The notes below the pieces were generated by a model. The model did not search any database. It had not been told where the DNA came from and saw only the letters and a list, made by a program, of their open reading frames with translations. The translations under genes were made by a program, and so were the position numbers. DNA of 64,000 bases from Flavobacterium laiguense (lineage in GTDB: Bacteria > Bacteroidota > Bacteroidia > Flavobacteriales > Flavobacteriaceae): contig NZ_QCZH01000017.1 in assembly GCF_003097655.1 (NCBI RefSeq), forward strand, positions 17,929 to 81,928. Reading direction: 5' to 3'. Each line of letters begins with the position of its first letter. Position 1 is the stretch's first letter. Below are positions 33,755 to 42,962 of the stretch, piece by piece.

Positions 33755-34456
33755 ATGAGCACAGCAATAGTAAATACTTTATTAGAAAAAACAGCAGGTC
33801 TCTCTATTGGGGAAACTTTGGCTTTTTTGGCTAATGAATACAAAGACAAAGTGGTTTTTTCTACTTCGTTTGGTCAGGAAGATCAGGTTATAACCGCTTT
33901 GATTGCCAAAAATGAGTTGCCAATTACCATTTTTACATTGGATACCGGCAGATTATTTCAGGAAACGTATGATGTTTTTCATAAAACAATAAAGAAATAC
34001 AAAGTAGTAATTCAAACGTATTTTCCTGAAGCTAGTGATGTTGAAAATTTGTTGAATAAAAAAGGCCCAAACAGCTTCTACGAATCGGTGGAGAACAGAA
34101 AAGAATGTTGTTTTATTCGAAAAGTAGCACCGTTGACCAAAGCTTTAAAAGGAAACGAAATTTGGATTACTGGTTTACGTGCGGAACAATCGGAAAACAG
34201 AAATGATTTGGCAGCCTTTGAATATGACGCTCATTTCAATATCATAAAATTCAACCCATTGTTAAAATGGAGTTTGGAAGATGTTCAAAAATATATTGAT
34301 GATAATAATGTACCGCAAAACGCTTTGCACAAAAAAGGATTTGTAAGCATTGGCTGTGCGCCTTGTACGAGAGCTATTGTAGAAGGAGAGGACATCAGAG
34401 CAGGAAGATGGTGGTGGGAATCCAGTCATAAAGAATGTGGTTTACACCAGAAATAG
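33755..34456 (+). CDS. cysH: Adenylylsulfate/phosphoadenylylsulfate reductase (Fe-S type)
   Basis: Reduces activated sulfate (APS or PAPS) to sulfite. The 233-residue protein has VVFSTSFGQEDQV (PP-loop-like), FTLDTGRLFQETY, and the cysteine pairs ENRKECCFIRKV and IGCAPCTRAI that bind the [4Fe-4S] cluster of APS-type reductases; the C-terminal KECGLHQK carries the catalytic Cys. The start is placed at MSTAIVNTLLEK because a longer frame would translate the family-D repeat (MERVGVRKKEIK). No APS kinase gene (cysC) is seen nearby, consistent with APS as the substrate. Confidence 0.94.
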   Translation: MSTAIVNTLLEKTAGLSIGETLAFLANEYKDKVVFSTSFGQEDQVITALIAKNELPITIFTLDTGRLFQETYDVFHKTIKKYKVVIQTYFPEASDVENLLNKKGPNSFYESVENRKECCFIRKVAPLTKALKGNEIWITGLRAEQSENRNDLAAFEYDAHFNIIKFNPLLKWSLEDVQKYIDDNNVPQNALHKKGFVSIGCAPCTRAIVEGEDIRAGRWWWESSHKECGLHQK

Positions 34457-34575
34457 AAATCAGATTTTAGAAAATAGAATAAGGAGAATAGAAAAAAATA
34501 ATAATAGTTACGAGATTTTAGTTGAGGTCACAACAACCTTAAACTTTAAACTTTTAAACTTTTAAACTAATAAAT

Positions 34576-35475
34576 ATGAGTTCGATATTAAAAACAAATG
34601 CTTTAGAAAGCGAAGCAATTTACATATTCAGAGAAGTAATTTCTCAATTTGACAAACCCGTTTTGCTTTTCTCTGGCGGTAAAGATTCGATCACATTGGT
34701 ACGTTTGGCGCAAAAAGCATTTTTCCCTGCCAAAATTCCTTTTCCATTGTTACACGTGGATACAGGACATAATTTCCCTGAGACGATTGAATTTAGAGAC
34801 AGATTGGTAGCCGAATTAGGATTGGAATTAATCGTTCGTAATGTGCAGGATGCCATTGATGAAGGGAAAGTTGTAGAAGAGTCTGGTAAATATTCAAGCC
34901 GAAACAGCTTGCAAACCACTACATTATTAGACGCTATCGAAGAGTTTAAATTTGACGCTTGTATTGGTGGTGCCCGTAGAGATGAGGAAAAAGCAAGAGC
35001 CAAAGAACGTATTTTTTCTGTTCGTGATGATTTTGGTCAATGGGATGAAAAAAACCAACGTCCAGAATTGTTTGATCTTTTGAACGGAAAAATTGAAAAT
35101 GGTCAAAACGTACGTGTTTTTCCAATTTCAAACTGGACAGAATTAGATGTTTGGAGTTATATCGAACAAGAGCAAATCGAAATTCCATCGATTTACTTTT
35201 CACACAAACGTAAAGTTTTTTTGAGAGACGGTTTAATTTGGTCACACTCTCCTTTTGTGTACCAAGAAGAAGACGAACAAATCGAAGAACGAATTGTTCG
35301 CTTCAGGACCGTCGGGGATATGAGTTGTACTGCCGCTGTTGAATCGTATGCAGCAACCATTCAAGAAGTAGTGGGGGAAATTCGTTCTTCGACCATTTCT
35401 GAAAGAGGAGCCAGAATCGATGATAAACGTTCTGAGGCTGCTATGGAAAAAAGAAAACAACAAGGTTATTTTTAG
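34576..35475 (+). CDS. cysD: Sulfate adenylyltransferase subunit 2
   Basis: The PP-loop ATPase subunit that makes APS from sulfate and ATP, working with CysN. The 299 residues include VLLFSGGKDSITLVRLAQKAF (PP-loop), LLHVDTGHNFPETIEFRD, CIGGARRDEEKARAKERIFSVRD and the C-terminal RGARIDDKRSEAAMEKRKQQGYF conserved in CysD. A TTTAAA-type repeat lies in the 30 bases before the ATG. Confidence 0.97.
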   Translation: MSSILKTNALESEAIYIFREVISQFDKPVLLFSGGKDSITLVRLAQKAFFPAKIPFPLLHVDTGHNFPETIEFRDRLVAELGLELIVRNVQDAIDEGKVVEESGKYSSRNSLQTTTLLDAIEEFKFDACIGGARRDEEKARAKERIFSVRDDFGQWDEKNQRPELFDLLNGKIENGQNVRVFPISNWTELDVWSYIEQEQIEIPSIYFSHKRKVFLRDGLIWSHSPFVYQEEDEQIEERIVRFRTVGDMSCTAAVESYAATIQEVVGEIRSSTISERGARIDDKRSEAAMEKRKQQGYF

Positions 35476-35479
35476 AAAA

Positions 35480-35584
35480 CCTCACCCCGACCCTCTCCAA
35501 AGGAGAGGGAGGAAGAATAAAGCAAATAAAACATTATTATTTCCAGTCTTGGCTCCCTCTCCTTTGGAGAGGGCTGGGGTGAGG
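35480..35584. repeat. Inverted pair of family-D repeats between cysD and cysN
   Basis: Copies at 35480-35512 (CCTCACCCCGACCCTCTCC...) and 35553-35584 (...GGAGAGGGCTGGGGTGAGG) are in opposite orientation, so about 32 bases on each side can pair into one large hairpin spanning the whole intergenic region. Confidence 0.8.
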
Positions 35585-35606
35585 AAACTTTAAACAAAAA
35601 ATAAGG

Positions 35607-36851
35607 ATGGAAGTTTTAAAAATAGCAACAGCAGGAAGTGTAGATGACGGAAAAAGTACATTAATCGGGAGATTATTATACGATACAAAATCATTGACTA
35701 CAGATAAAATTGAAGCAATAGAAAAAAGCAGCAAGCAAAAAGGATACGATTACCTAGATTTTTCTTTGGCTACCGATGGTTTGGTTGCCGAGAGAGAACA
35801 AGGAATTACGATAGACGTAGCCCATATTTATTTTTCTACAGCGAAAAAAAGTTACATCATTGCCGATACTCCGGGTCACGTAGAATATACACGTAACATG
35901 GTCACTGGAGCTTCAACTTCACAAGTATCTATCATTTTGATCGATGCCCGTAAAGGAGTAATTGAGCAAACGTACCGTCACTTTTTTATCAATAATTTAT
36001 TGAGAGTAAAAGATGTGATTGTTGCGGTAAACAAAATGGATTTGGTTGATTATTCGGAAGAAGTATACAACAAAATCAAAGCCGATTTTCAGGCATTAAA
36101 TGCAAAAAGCGCCTACAAAGAACAAAACGTAAGTTACATTCCATTGAGTGCAATCAATGGTGGAAATGTGGCTGATAAGTCAGAGAACATGCCTTGGTAC
36201 ACTGGACAAACGGTTTTGGAACATTTGGAAGGTTTAGAACCAAAAGATATTTACGAAAACGGAACAGCACGTTTTCCTGTTCAAACGGTAATCCGACCAA
36301 AAACGGAAGAGTACCACGATTTTAGAGGATATGCCGGAAAATTATACGGTAACAATATCAAAGTTGGGGATGCTGTTACAGTACTTCCTTCTTTGACAGA
36401 ATCTACAGTGACGAATATTCACTTTTTTGACAAGCAATTTGACGAGGCTACGGCTGGTTCTTCTATCACGATCGAATTAGAAAATGACATCAATGTGACG
36501 AGAGGGGATATGATTGTAAAATCTAGCGAGCTTCCTAGAATTGAAAAAGACATCACAACAACGGTTTGTTGGATGGACAGTAAAAAATTAGTGGCAGGTG
36601 CAAAATATTTTGTACAACACAACAGCAATAGAGTTTTGGCCAAAATTGACAGCGTGAAAAACGTAATCGCAACCGATTATTCTGGAGTAACACCAGCCAC
36701 ACAATTAGCCATAAACGAAATTGGAGAAGTAACCATTAAATTGAGCAAAGCCATTTATTTTGATGCTTACAATGACAATAAATCAAATGGAGCTTTCATC
36801 TTAATTGATGCTGCAACCAACACAACAGCAGGAGTTGGTTTTATTAAATAA
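35607..36851 (+). CDS. cysN: Sulfate adenylyltransferase subunit 1 (GTPase)
   Basis: A translation-factor-like GTPase that drives APS synthesis by CysD. The 414 residues contain the P-loop TAGSVDDGKSTLIGRLLYD, G2 region GITIDVAHIYF, DTPGHVEYTRNM, NKMDLVDY and SAING. It has no fused APS kinase (CysC) domain, unlike NodQ-type proteins. Immediately upstream is the family-D repeat pair. Confidence 0.97.
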   Translation: MEVLKIATAGSVDDGKSTLIGRLLYDTKSLTTDKIEAIEKSSKQKGYDYLDFSLATDGLVAEREQGITIDVAHIYFSTAKKSYIIADTPGHVEYTRNMVTGASTSQVSIILIDARKGVIEQTYRHFFINNLLRVKDVIVAVNKMDLVDYSEEVYNKIKADFQALNAKSAYKEQNVSYIPLSAINGGNVADKSENMPWYTGQTVLEHLEGLEPKDIYENGTARFPVQTVIRPKTEEYHDFRGYAGKLYGNNIKVGDAVTVLPSLTESTVTNIHFFDKQFDEATAGSSITIELENDINVTRGDMIVKSSELPRIEKDITTTVCWMDSKKLVAGAKYFVQHNSNRVLAKIDSVKNVIATDYSGVTPATQLAINEIGEVTIKLSKAIYFDAYNDNKSNGAFILIDAATNTTAGVGFIK

Positions 36852-36914
36852 AGAGAAAATAGATAATAGACGAATAGATAATAGAAAAAGCAGGTTAATA
36901 ATTTCCGGTTTCGA

Positions 36915-36961
36915 CTCCCTCTCCCTTTGGAGAGTCCCGATAATTATCGGGAGGGGTGAGG
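36915..36961 (+). repeat. Composite repeat: family-D element split by a family-C palindrome
   Basis: CTCCCTCTCCCTTTGGAGAG is interrupted by TCCCGATAATTATCGGGA (36935-36952) before the GGGGTGAGG end. It reads as a family-C palindrome inserted into a family-D element. It lies 50 bases before the sir start. Confidence 0.75.
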
Positions 36962-37011
36962 TTTTTATAAGTAGCTTTAAATTGTTTTTTCTGGAATAAA
37001 ATTAAAATATT

Positions 37012-39102
37012 ATGCAAAGTTTTAGAACCGAAATAGAAGACCCGATTGTTCAAAAAGACATTATCGATTTAGAAAGAAAAATTGCTTTATTCCGTGACGG
37101 GAAAATCGATGACGAACGTTTTCGTAGCCTTCGATTAGCAAGAGGTGTGTACGGTCAACGTCAGGAAGGCGTTCAAATGATTCGTATCAAACTGCCTTTT
37201 GGTAAGGTAACCAGCGAACAATTGCACCGTATTTGTAAAGTTTCAGATGAGTATTCAACTGGGCGTTTGCACATTACAACGCGTCAGGATATTCAAATTC
37301 ACTATGTAAGTTTGGATAGAACTCCTGAGCTTTGGGCAGAATTAGAGAAAGATGATGTTACCTTGAGAGAAGCTTGCGGAAACACGGTAAGAAATATTAC
37401 AGCTAGCGAAACAGCGGGTATTGATGCAGAAGAACCTTTTGATGTATCGCCTTATGCACACGCTTTGTTTCAATTTTTCTTGAGAAACCCGGTTTGTCAA
37501 GAAATGGGACGTAAATTCAAAATGTCATTTTCTTCTTCGGATAAAGATACGGCTTTGAGTTATTTACACGATTTAGGATTTATTCCAAAAGTGGTAAATG
37601 GAGAAAGAGGATTTAAAGTAATGCTTGGCGGTGGATTAGGTTCTCAACCGAGTCATGCCGAATTGTTATCTGAATTTATTCCGGTAAACCAAATTATCCC
37701 AACAACCGAAGGGGTTTTAAGAATCTTTGACCGTTATGGCGAAAGAGCCAAACGTTTGAAAGCACGTTTGAAATTCTTAATCAAAGATTTGGGTAGAGAC
37801 GAATTTTTGAGATTGGTGGAGGAAGAGAAAAAAGCCTTGTCTTACCAAACGGTTGAAATTGACACTACAGCTTTTGACGGAGCGATTCCAACTTCAATAT
37901 TGGAAGTTCCAAAAGTAGTAATCGAAGATACTGTCGCTTTCGAAGCTTGGAAAAAATCAAATGTATTTGCTCAAAAACAAGCAGGATATGTAGCTATCGG
38001 AATCAAAGTGCTTTTAGGAGATTTTTATACAGACAAAGCGAGATTATTGGCTGATTTAGTTAAAAATTATGCAGCTAATGAATTGCGTTTTTCATTAAGA
38101 CAAAACATTGTTATTCGTCATATAAAAGAAGAAGATTTGCCTTTTTTCTATCAAGAATTGGCCAAACTGGATTTTGTAACTTTAGGATACAATACTATCG
38201 GAGACATCACAGCTTGTCCAGGTACAGATACTTGTAATTTAGGAATCGCAAGCAGTACTGGTATTGCAGATGAATTAGAAAGAGTATTAAAAACAGAATA
38301 TCCACAATACAGCAACAACCAAGAAATCGCAATAAAAATTAGCGGTTGTATGAATGCTTGTGGACAACACAATATGGCTGAAATTGGTTTCCAAGGAATG
38401 TCTATTAATGCAGGAAAATTGGTAGCTCCCGCACTTCAGGTATTATTAGGTGGTGGAAATTTAGGAAATGGAGAAGGACGTTTTTCGGATAAAGTAATCA
38501 AAATACCAAGCCGTAGAGGACCGGATGCTTTGCGTTATATCTTAAATGATTTTGAAGCAAACGCTAACGGATTATCTTTCTTGAATTATTACGATGCCAA
38601 AGGAGAGAAATATTTTTATGAATTCTTGAAACCATTGGCCGATGTAACTAATTTAACCGAAGCTGATTTTGTAGATTGGGGAAATGCCGATAACTACGTA
38701 AAAGCGGTTGGAGTTGGAGAATGTGCCGGTGTTGTAATTGATTTAGTGGCTACTTTAATTTTTGAAGCCAAAGACAAATTAACTTTTGCTCAAGAAGCTT
38801 TCGAAGATAAAAAATGGTCTGATGCTATTTATTTAGCGTATGCTGGATTTGTAAATGGAGCCAAAGCATTATTATTGGCCGAAAACGAAAAGACAAACCA
38901 CCACGCTGGAATTATCGATTTGTTTGATACCGTTTTCATCGAAAGTAAAAAAATCGAGTTGGATTCCCCTTTCAAAGATTTAGTTTATCAAATCAAAGCG
39001 GATGAGCCATCAGAAGCGTTCGCACAAAAATACATACAAGATGCTATCACTTTCTTCGGAAAAATAGAAGCATACAGAGCCAAAGATTTAGCTAATGCAT
39101 AA
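37012..39102 (+). CDS. sir: Ferredoxin-type sulfite (nitrite) reductase with C-terminal HEPN domain
   Basis: Six-electron reduction of sulfite to sulfide at a siroheme-[4Fe-4S] centre. The duplicated reductase domains occupy about residues 1-560. The cluster ligands are Cys402 and Cys408 (TACPGTDTCNLG), and Cys446 and Cys450 (ISGCMNACGQHNM). Siroheme contacts such as RLHITTRQDIQIHYV are present. The last 110 residues (KDKLTFAQEAFEDKKWSDAIYLAYAGFVNGAKALLL...) form a HEPN-like helical domain not found in ordinary NirA/CysI proteins. Sulfite is the likelier substrate because the gene sits among cys genes and siroheme genes. Confidence 0.92.
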   Translation: MQSFRTEIEDPIVQKDIIDLERKIALFRDGKIDDERFRSLRLARGVYGQRQEGVQMIRIKLPFGKVTSEQLHRICKVSDEYSTGRLHITTRQDIQIHYVSLDRTPELWAELEKDDVTLREACGNTVRNITASETAGIDAEEPFDVSPYAHALFQFFLRNPVCQEMGRKFKMSFSSSDKDTALSYLHDLGFIPKVVNGERGFKVMLGGGLGSQPSHAELLSEFIPVNQIIPTTEGVLRIFDRYGERAKRLKARLKFLIKDLGRDEFLRLVEEEKKALSYQTVEIDTTAFDGAIPTSILEVPKVVIEDTVAFEAWKKSNVFAQKQAGYVAIGIKVLLGDFYTDKARLLADLVKNYAANELRFSLRQNIVIRHIKEEDLPFFYQELAKLDFVTLGYNTIGDITACPGTDTCNLGIASSTGIADELERVLKTEYPQYSNNQEIAIKISGCMNACGQHNMAEIGFQGMSINAGKLVAPALQVLLGGGNLGNGEGRFSDKVIKIPSRRGPDALRYILNDFEANANGLSFLNYYDAKGEKYFYEFLKPLADVTNLTEADFVDWGNADNYVKAVGVGECAGVVIDLVATLIFEAKDKLTFAQEAFEDKKWSDAIYLAYAGFVNGAKALLLAENEKTNHHAGIIDLFDTVFIESKKIELDSPFKDLVYQIKADEPSEAFAQKYIQDAITFFGKIEAYRAKDLANA

Positions 39103-39874
39103 ACAAATGATACAACCCAAAGTAACTTTAGTAGGCGCCGGACCTGGTGATCCAGATTTGCTTACGCTGAAAGGTGTAAAAGCACTTGCTGAAGCAAATG
39201 TGGTTTTGTATGATGCCTTGGCCAATGAGGAAATAATGAATCATGCTCCTCAAAATGCCATAAAAATATTTGTGGGTAAAAGAATTGGTTGTCATGAATA
39301 TTCGCAAGATCAAATCAATCAGTTGATTGTCGATAATGCGCTGACTTATGGTCATGTGGTTCGGTTAAAAGGTGGAGATCCATTTATTTTCGGTAGAGGT
39401 AGTGAAGAGATAGAATATGTAGAAAGTTTTGGAATCCCTACATTTGTAGTACCCGGAATTTCATCAGCGATTGCAGTTCCCGCTTATCAGGGAATTTCAT
39501 TGACCAAAAGAGGAACTTCCGAAAGTTTTTGGGTAATCACAGGAACCACTTCCGATAGAGATTTGTCCAAAGACATCGCTCTCGCAGCACAATCATCAGC
39601 AACAGTGGTGATTTTGATGGGAATGAGTAAACTATCACAAATTGTTACTTTATTTCAAAAAGAATCCAAAGGAGAAACACCCGTTGCGATTATTCAAAAC
39701 GGAACAACACCAAATGAAAAAATAGGTGTAGGAACAATTGATACGATTCAAGAAGTGGTTGTTGCGAATAAATTAAGTTCGCCAGCTATTATCGTAATTG
39801 GAGAAGTAGTCAAAGAAAGCAATAAATTAAAAGGCTTTTACGAAGAATTTTTATCAAAAGAAATTATCTCATAA
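39095..39874 (+). CDS. cobA: Uroporphyrinogen-III C-methyltransferase (siroheme synthesis)
   Basis: Adds two methyl groups to uroporphyrinogen III, giving precorrin-2. The 259 residues show VTLVGAGPGDPDLLTLKGVKAL, VRLKGGDPFIFGRGSEE, VPGISSAIAVPAYQGISLTKR and VVILMGMSKL. The start overlaps the end of sir by 8 bases, implying coupling; MIQPKVTLVG at 39107 is an alternative start. It supplies siroheme for the preceding enzyme. Confidence 0.95.
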   Translation: MHKQMIQPKVTLVGAGPGDPDLLTLKGVKALAEANVVLYDALANEEIMNHAPQNAIKIFVGKRIGCHEYSQDQINQLIVDNALTYGHVVRLKGGDPFIFGRGSEEIEYVESFGIPTFVVPGISSAIAVPAYQGISLTKRGTSESFWVITGTTSDRDLSKDIALAAQSSATVVILMGMSKLSQIVTLFQKESKGETPVAIIQNGTTPNEKIGVGTIDTIQEVVVANKLSSPAIIVIGEVVKESNKLKGFYEEFLSKEIIS

Positions 39875-39961
39875 AGCAATAAAACTCCAAAGAGCGATAA
39901 TTAATTTGTAGCTTTGATAGCTTGGAAAAATTTCAATTAGATAAAAAATAAAGGAACAACA

Positions 39962-40537
39962 ATGGAAAGAAACGAATTATATCCCATTTTTTTAAAACTA
40001 CACAACCTCAATGTACTTATCGTAGGTGGTGGAAATGTAGGGTTAGAAAAGCTGTCGTTCATGTTGAAATCCAGTCCCAATGCCAATGTTGAGGTAGTGG
40101 CGCCAAAGTTCTTGCCCGAATTGGAAGCATTAGTTGAAAAACATCCTTCGGTAAAATTGACCCAAGCGAAGTTCAAGAAAAAAATGCTCAAGAAACGCAG
40201 CATGGTTATTGCCTGTACCGATGATTTGAAAGTAAACAAACGAGTGTACGATTTGTCCCGAAAAAGATATCTCATTTGTAATATTGCAGATACACCCGAT
40301 TTATGCGATTATTATTTGGGAGGCATTGTAACCAAAGGAAATGTAAAAATAGCCATTTCGACCAACGGGAAATCACCAACGACAGCCAAAAGATTACGCG
40401 AGTTTTTTGAAGAAGTAATTCCGGAGGACATCAATAAAATGGTCGAAAACCTGAATGAATACCGAAAGACTTTAAAAGGGAATTTCGAAGAAAAAGTCCA
40501 AAAGATGAACGAAATTACAGAGTCGTTGAAGAAGTAA
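39962..40537 (+). CDS. Precorrin-2 dehydrogenase/sirohydrochlorin ferrochelatase (Met8-like)
   Basis: Oxidises precorrin-2 and inserts iron to finish siroheme, as yeast Met8 and the N-terminal half of CysG do. The 191 residues start MERNELYPIFLKLHNLNVLIVGGGNVGLEK (NAD motif); CNIADTPDLCDYYLGGIVTKGNVKIAISTNGKSPTTAKRLREFFEEVIP contains the catalytic-region Asp and the SPTTAKRLRE segment. Together with cobA it replaces a fused CysG. Confidence 0.93.
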   Translation: MERNELYPIFLKLHNLNVLIVGGGNVGLEKLSFMLKSSPNANVEVVAPKFLPELEALVEKHPSVKLTQAKFKKKMLKKRSMVIACTDDLKVNKRVYDLSRKRYLICNIADTPDLCDYYLGGIVTKGNVKIAISTNGKSPTTAKRLREFFEEVIPEDINKMVENLNEYRKTLKGNFEEKVQKMNEITESLKK

Positions 40538-40681
40538 GTAGATTTCAGAGAATATAACGAATGGGAACTTTTCCTTCGGAGAAAAGAAAAAAACAGTTTG
40601 TGATAATTATCATTTAAACTAACAAAATGGATTCGTTCATTTGCACACAAATTTTAGCATAATTATATAAAGAATAAAAAA

Positions 40682-41734
40682 ATGGTTAAAACAGACATAC
40701 TTATAATAGGAGCAGGACCAACAGGTTTATTTGCAGTTTTTGAAGCGGGATTATTAAAATTAAAATGTCATATTCTGGATGCTTTACCGCAACCAGGCGG
40801 GCAATTATCTGAGTTGTATCCTAAAAAGCCTATCTATGATATTCCGGGATTTCCAGAAGTATTGGCAGGTGATTTGGTTGATAATTTAATGGAACAAATC
40901 AAGCAATTCGAACCAGGGTTTACTCTTGGCGAGCGTGCAGAAACTATCGAAAAACAAGAAGACGGAAGCTTTATTGTTACGTCTAATAAAGGAAAAAGAT
41001 TCCACGCTTCTGTAGTAGCCATTGCAGGAGGTTTGGGAAGTTTTGAACCAAGAAAACCACTTATCGAAGACATCGAATTTTACGAAGATAAAGGGGTGAA
41101 ATACTTTATCAAAAATCCAGAAAAATTCAGAGACAAAAGAGTTGTGATTTCTGGAGGAGGAGATTCAGCTTTAGACTGGAGTATTTTCTTGTCGAACATT
41201 GCTTCAGAGGTAACTTTGATTCACCGTAGAAACGAATTCCGTGGTGCTTTAGATTCTGTAGAAAAAGTACAGGAATTGAAAAATGCCGGAAAAATAAAAA
41301 TGATTACTCCAGGAGAAGTAATTGGTTTAAACGGTGCTGAGCATTTAGAATCTGTAGATGTTGAAGAAGATGGTGCACACCAAAACATAAAATGCGATTA
41401 TTTTATTCCACTTTTCGGATTGACACCAAAATTAGGTCCAATTGCACACTGGGGATTAGAAATCGAAAAAAATGCCATCAAAGTAAACAATGCTTTAGAT
41501 TATCAAACGAATATTCCTGGAATCTTCGCCATTGGTGACGTAAACACCTATCCAGGGAAATTAAAATTGATTCTTTGCGGATTCCACGAAGCCACATTAA
41601 TGTGTCAAGCGGCTTACCAAATCATCAATCCGGGTAAAAAATATGTGATGAAATACACTACCGTTTCCGGAGTTGACGGATTTGACGGTACTCGTAAAGA
41701 AGCTCCAAAAGCAGTAGTGAAAGCGATTGTATAA
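40682..41734 (+). CDS. Ferredoxin-NADP+ reductase (thioredoxin-reductase-like)
   Basis: A 350-residue flavoprotein of the TrxR-like FNR type. It has the FAD motif DILIIGAGPTGLFAVFEAGL, ALPQPGGQLSELYPKKPIYDIPGFP, the NADPH motif VVISGGGDSALDW and the FAD motif GIFAIGDVNTYPGKLKLI; it lacks the CxxC redox pair of thioredoxin reductases. As the last gene of the cys operon it probably supplies reduced ferredoxin to sulfite reductase. Confidence 0.9.
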   Translation: MVKTDILIIGAGPTGLFAVFEAGLLKLKCHILDALPQPGGQLSELYPKKPIYDIPGFPEVLAGDLVDNLMEQIKQFEPGFTLGERAETIEKQEDGSFIVTSNKGKRFHASVVAIAGGLGSFEPRKPLIEDIEFYEDKGVKYFIKNPEKFRDKRVVISGGGDSALDWSIFLSNIASEVTLIHRRNEFRGALDSVEKVQELKNAGKIKMITPGEVIGLNGAEHLESVDVEEDGAHQNIKCDYFIPLFGLTPKLGPIAHWGLEIEKNAIKVNNALDYQTNIPGIFAIGDVNTYPGKLKLILCGFHEATLMCQAAYQIINPGKKYVMKYTTVSGVDGFDGTRKEAPKAVVKAIV

Positions 41735-41742
41735 ATATTTAA

Positions 41743-41810
41743 GATTTTTGATTAACGATTTTAGACATTAGATTTCTGTAACATTTTGAAATCTAATATC
41801 TAAAATCGTT
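41743..41810. repeat. GATTTTAGA/TCTAAAATC-type inverted repeat after the FNR gene
   Basis: Runs of ACGATTTTAGACATTAGATTT and AAATCTAATATCTAAAATCGT flank a short centre, forming a long imperfect hairpin of the same family as 397-443. Confidence 0.65.
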
Positions 41811-41871
41811 TTTCATTATTCAAAAATCTACTGTATTTTGTACCTTTGTGAGACATCAAAATTAATTCATT

Positions 41872-42096
41872 ATGAATTTAGTAACAAGAAAATCCAATTT
41901 TATTCAAGAATTATCCAATATAGATGAAAGTCTTTTGGAAAAACTGGAACTGTTGGTAAAGGCTAGTAAAAAGGATTGGTACAGTGAATTGTCAGCGCAG
42001 GAAAAAGAAGAAATTGAAATTGGAATTTCTCAAGCTGATAATAATGAATTGGTAAGCCATTCAGCCGTTATGGATAAATTCAAGAAATGGCATTAG
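41872..42096 (+). CDS. Antitoxin-like protein of a RelE/ParE-type module
   Basis: A 74-residue acidic, helical protein (SNIDESLLEKLELLVKASKKDWYSELSAQEKEEIEIGISQADNNEL) with the look of addiction-module antitoxins. The toxin frame starts 10 bases before its stop codon, the usual overlap. Because the toxin frame is broken, this antitoxin may be an orphan. Confidence 0.75.
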   Translation: MNLVTRKSNFIQELSNIDESLLEKLELLVKASKKDWYSELSAQEKEEIEIGISQADNNELVSHSAVMDKFKKWH

Positions 42097-42380
42097 CTAT
42101 TAAATGGACACCGCAGGCAGAAAAAGGTTTAGATGGTACGCTTCTTTATTTGGAGAAATTTTGGTCAATAAAAGAAATTTTGCAATTGGAAGCAAAAATA
42201 AAACAGGTTACAAGTCTAATCATTCTTTACCCTGAATTATTCCCAAAATAAAAAACGAACCAAAATTTACACAAAGCAATTATAGACAAAAATAATTATC
42301 TGGTTTATCGAGTGAACGCTAAGATGAGACGAATTGAGATTGTTAATTTTAGAGGCACTAAGCAAAAGCCAAAGTACTAA
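42087..42380 (+). pseudogene. RelE/ParE-family toxin, interrupted by an in-frame stop
   Basis: Translating from 42087 gives MALAIKWTPQAEKGLDGTLL...LYPELFPK, then a TAA at codon 55 (42249-42251), then in the same frame KTNQNLHKAIIDKN...VYRVNAKMRRIEIVNFRGTKQ ending at 42380. The whole 97-codon frame matches a RelE/ParE toxin from end to end, so a single nonsense change separates it from a complete gene. The truncated product lacks the C-terminal catalytic strands. Confidence 0.85.
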
Positions 42381-42591
42381 AGTGTCAGCTAAGAAAGAAG
42401 TCTTGGCAAACCATTGTTTAATCTAGCTTAGGATTTGAAAAGTTTAAAATTTATGTATTGAGTCGGTATGGAGACAATCTTAAACTTTTTTTAAACAATT
42501 TAAGCAACATTAAACAGTTTTAAACTTTTAAAAAAACTTGCAATTGTTGGCGTTATGTCGTTTCTTTGCACTGTTCCTATTTTTATTGAAA

Positions 42592-42695
42592 GTTATCACG
42601 AAAGGCGGAGGGAAAAGACCCGATGAAACCTTAGCAACCCTTTACTATTTTAAAGAAGGTGCTACATTCTACCACGTATAGCGCGGATAGATAAC
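42592..42695 (+). promoter_or_regulatory. SAM-I (S-box) riboswitch upstream of metH
   Basis: P1 GTTATC (42592-42597) with GATAAC (42690-42695). The core AAAGGCGGAGGGAAAAGACCC, GATGAAACCTTAGCAACC, GGTGCTACATTCTACCACG and GGATAGATAAC is clear. A small hairpin GAATAC/GTATTC follows. About 270 bases, including a family-B repeat, separate it from the first metH gene. Confidence 0.93.
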
Positions 42696-42790
42696 ACAAG
42701 AATACATCCCCGTATTCCTCAAACCTTTTCCTGACAACATATCGATATTTTTTTTAGAGCGAATGATTGGTGCTTTTATGCCATTATCGT

Positions 42791-42882
42791 TCCCGCTGTA
42801 CGCTATATCTTTTTTTTACACCTGACAGGTTTCTAAAACCTGTCAGGTGTAAAAAAAAGGATGCCGCTTCCATCGGGGCTAA
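42791..42882 (+). repeat. Palindromic mosaic element, family B copy 2
   Basis: Framework CCCGCTGTACGCTATATCTTTTTT ... AAAAAAAAGGATGCCGCTTCCATCGGGGCTAAA. Its central stem is ACCTGACAGG...CCTGTCAGGT (about 42820-42849), the same palindrome type as in the terminator at 50351-50397. Confidence 0.75.
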
Positions 42883-42962
42883 AGAGCTAGAATTAGGAAT
42901 TTTTGAAAGTAATAATAAATAATAAGCTTAGCGCCTTTGCGTCTTTGCGAGAAATAAAAAAT

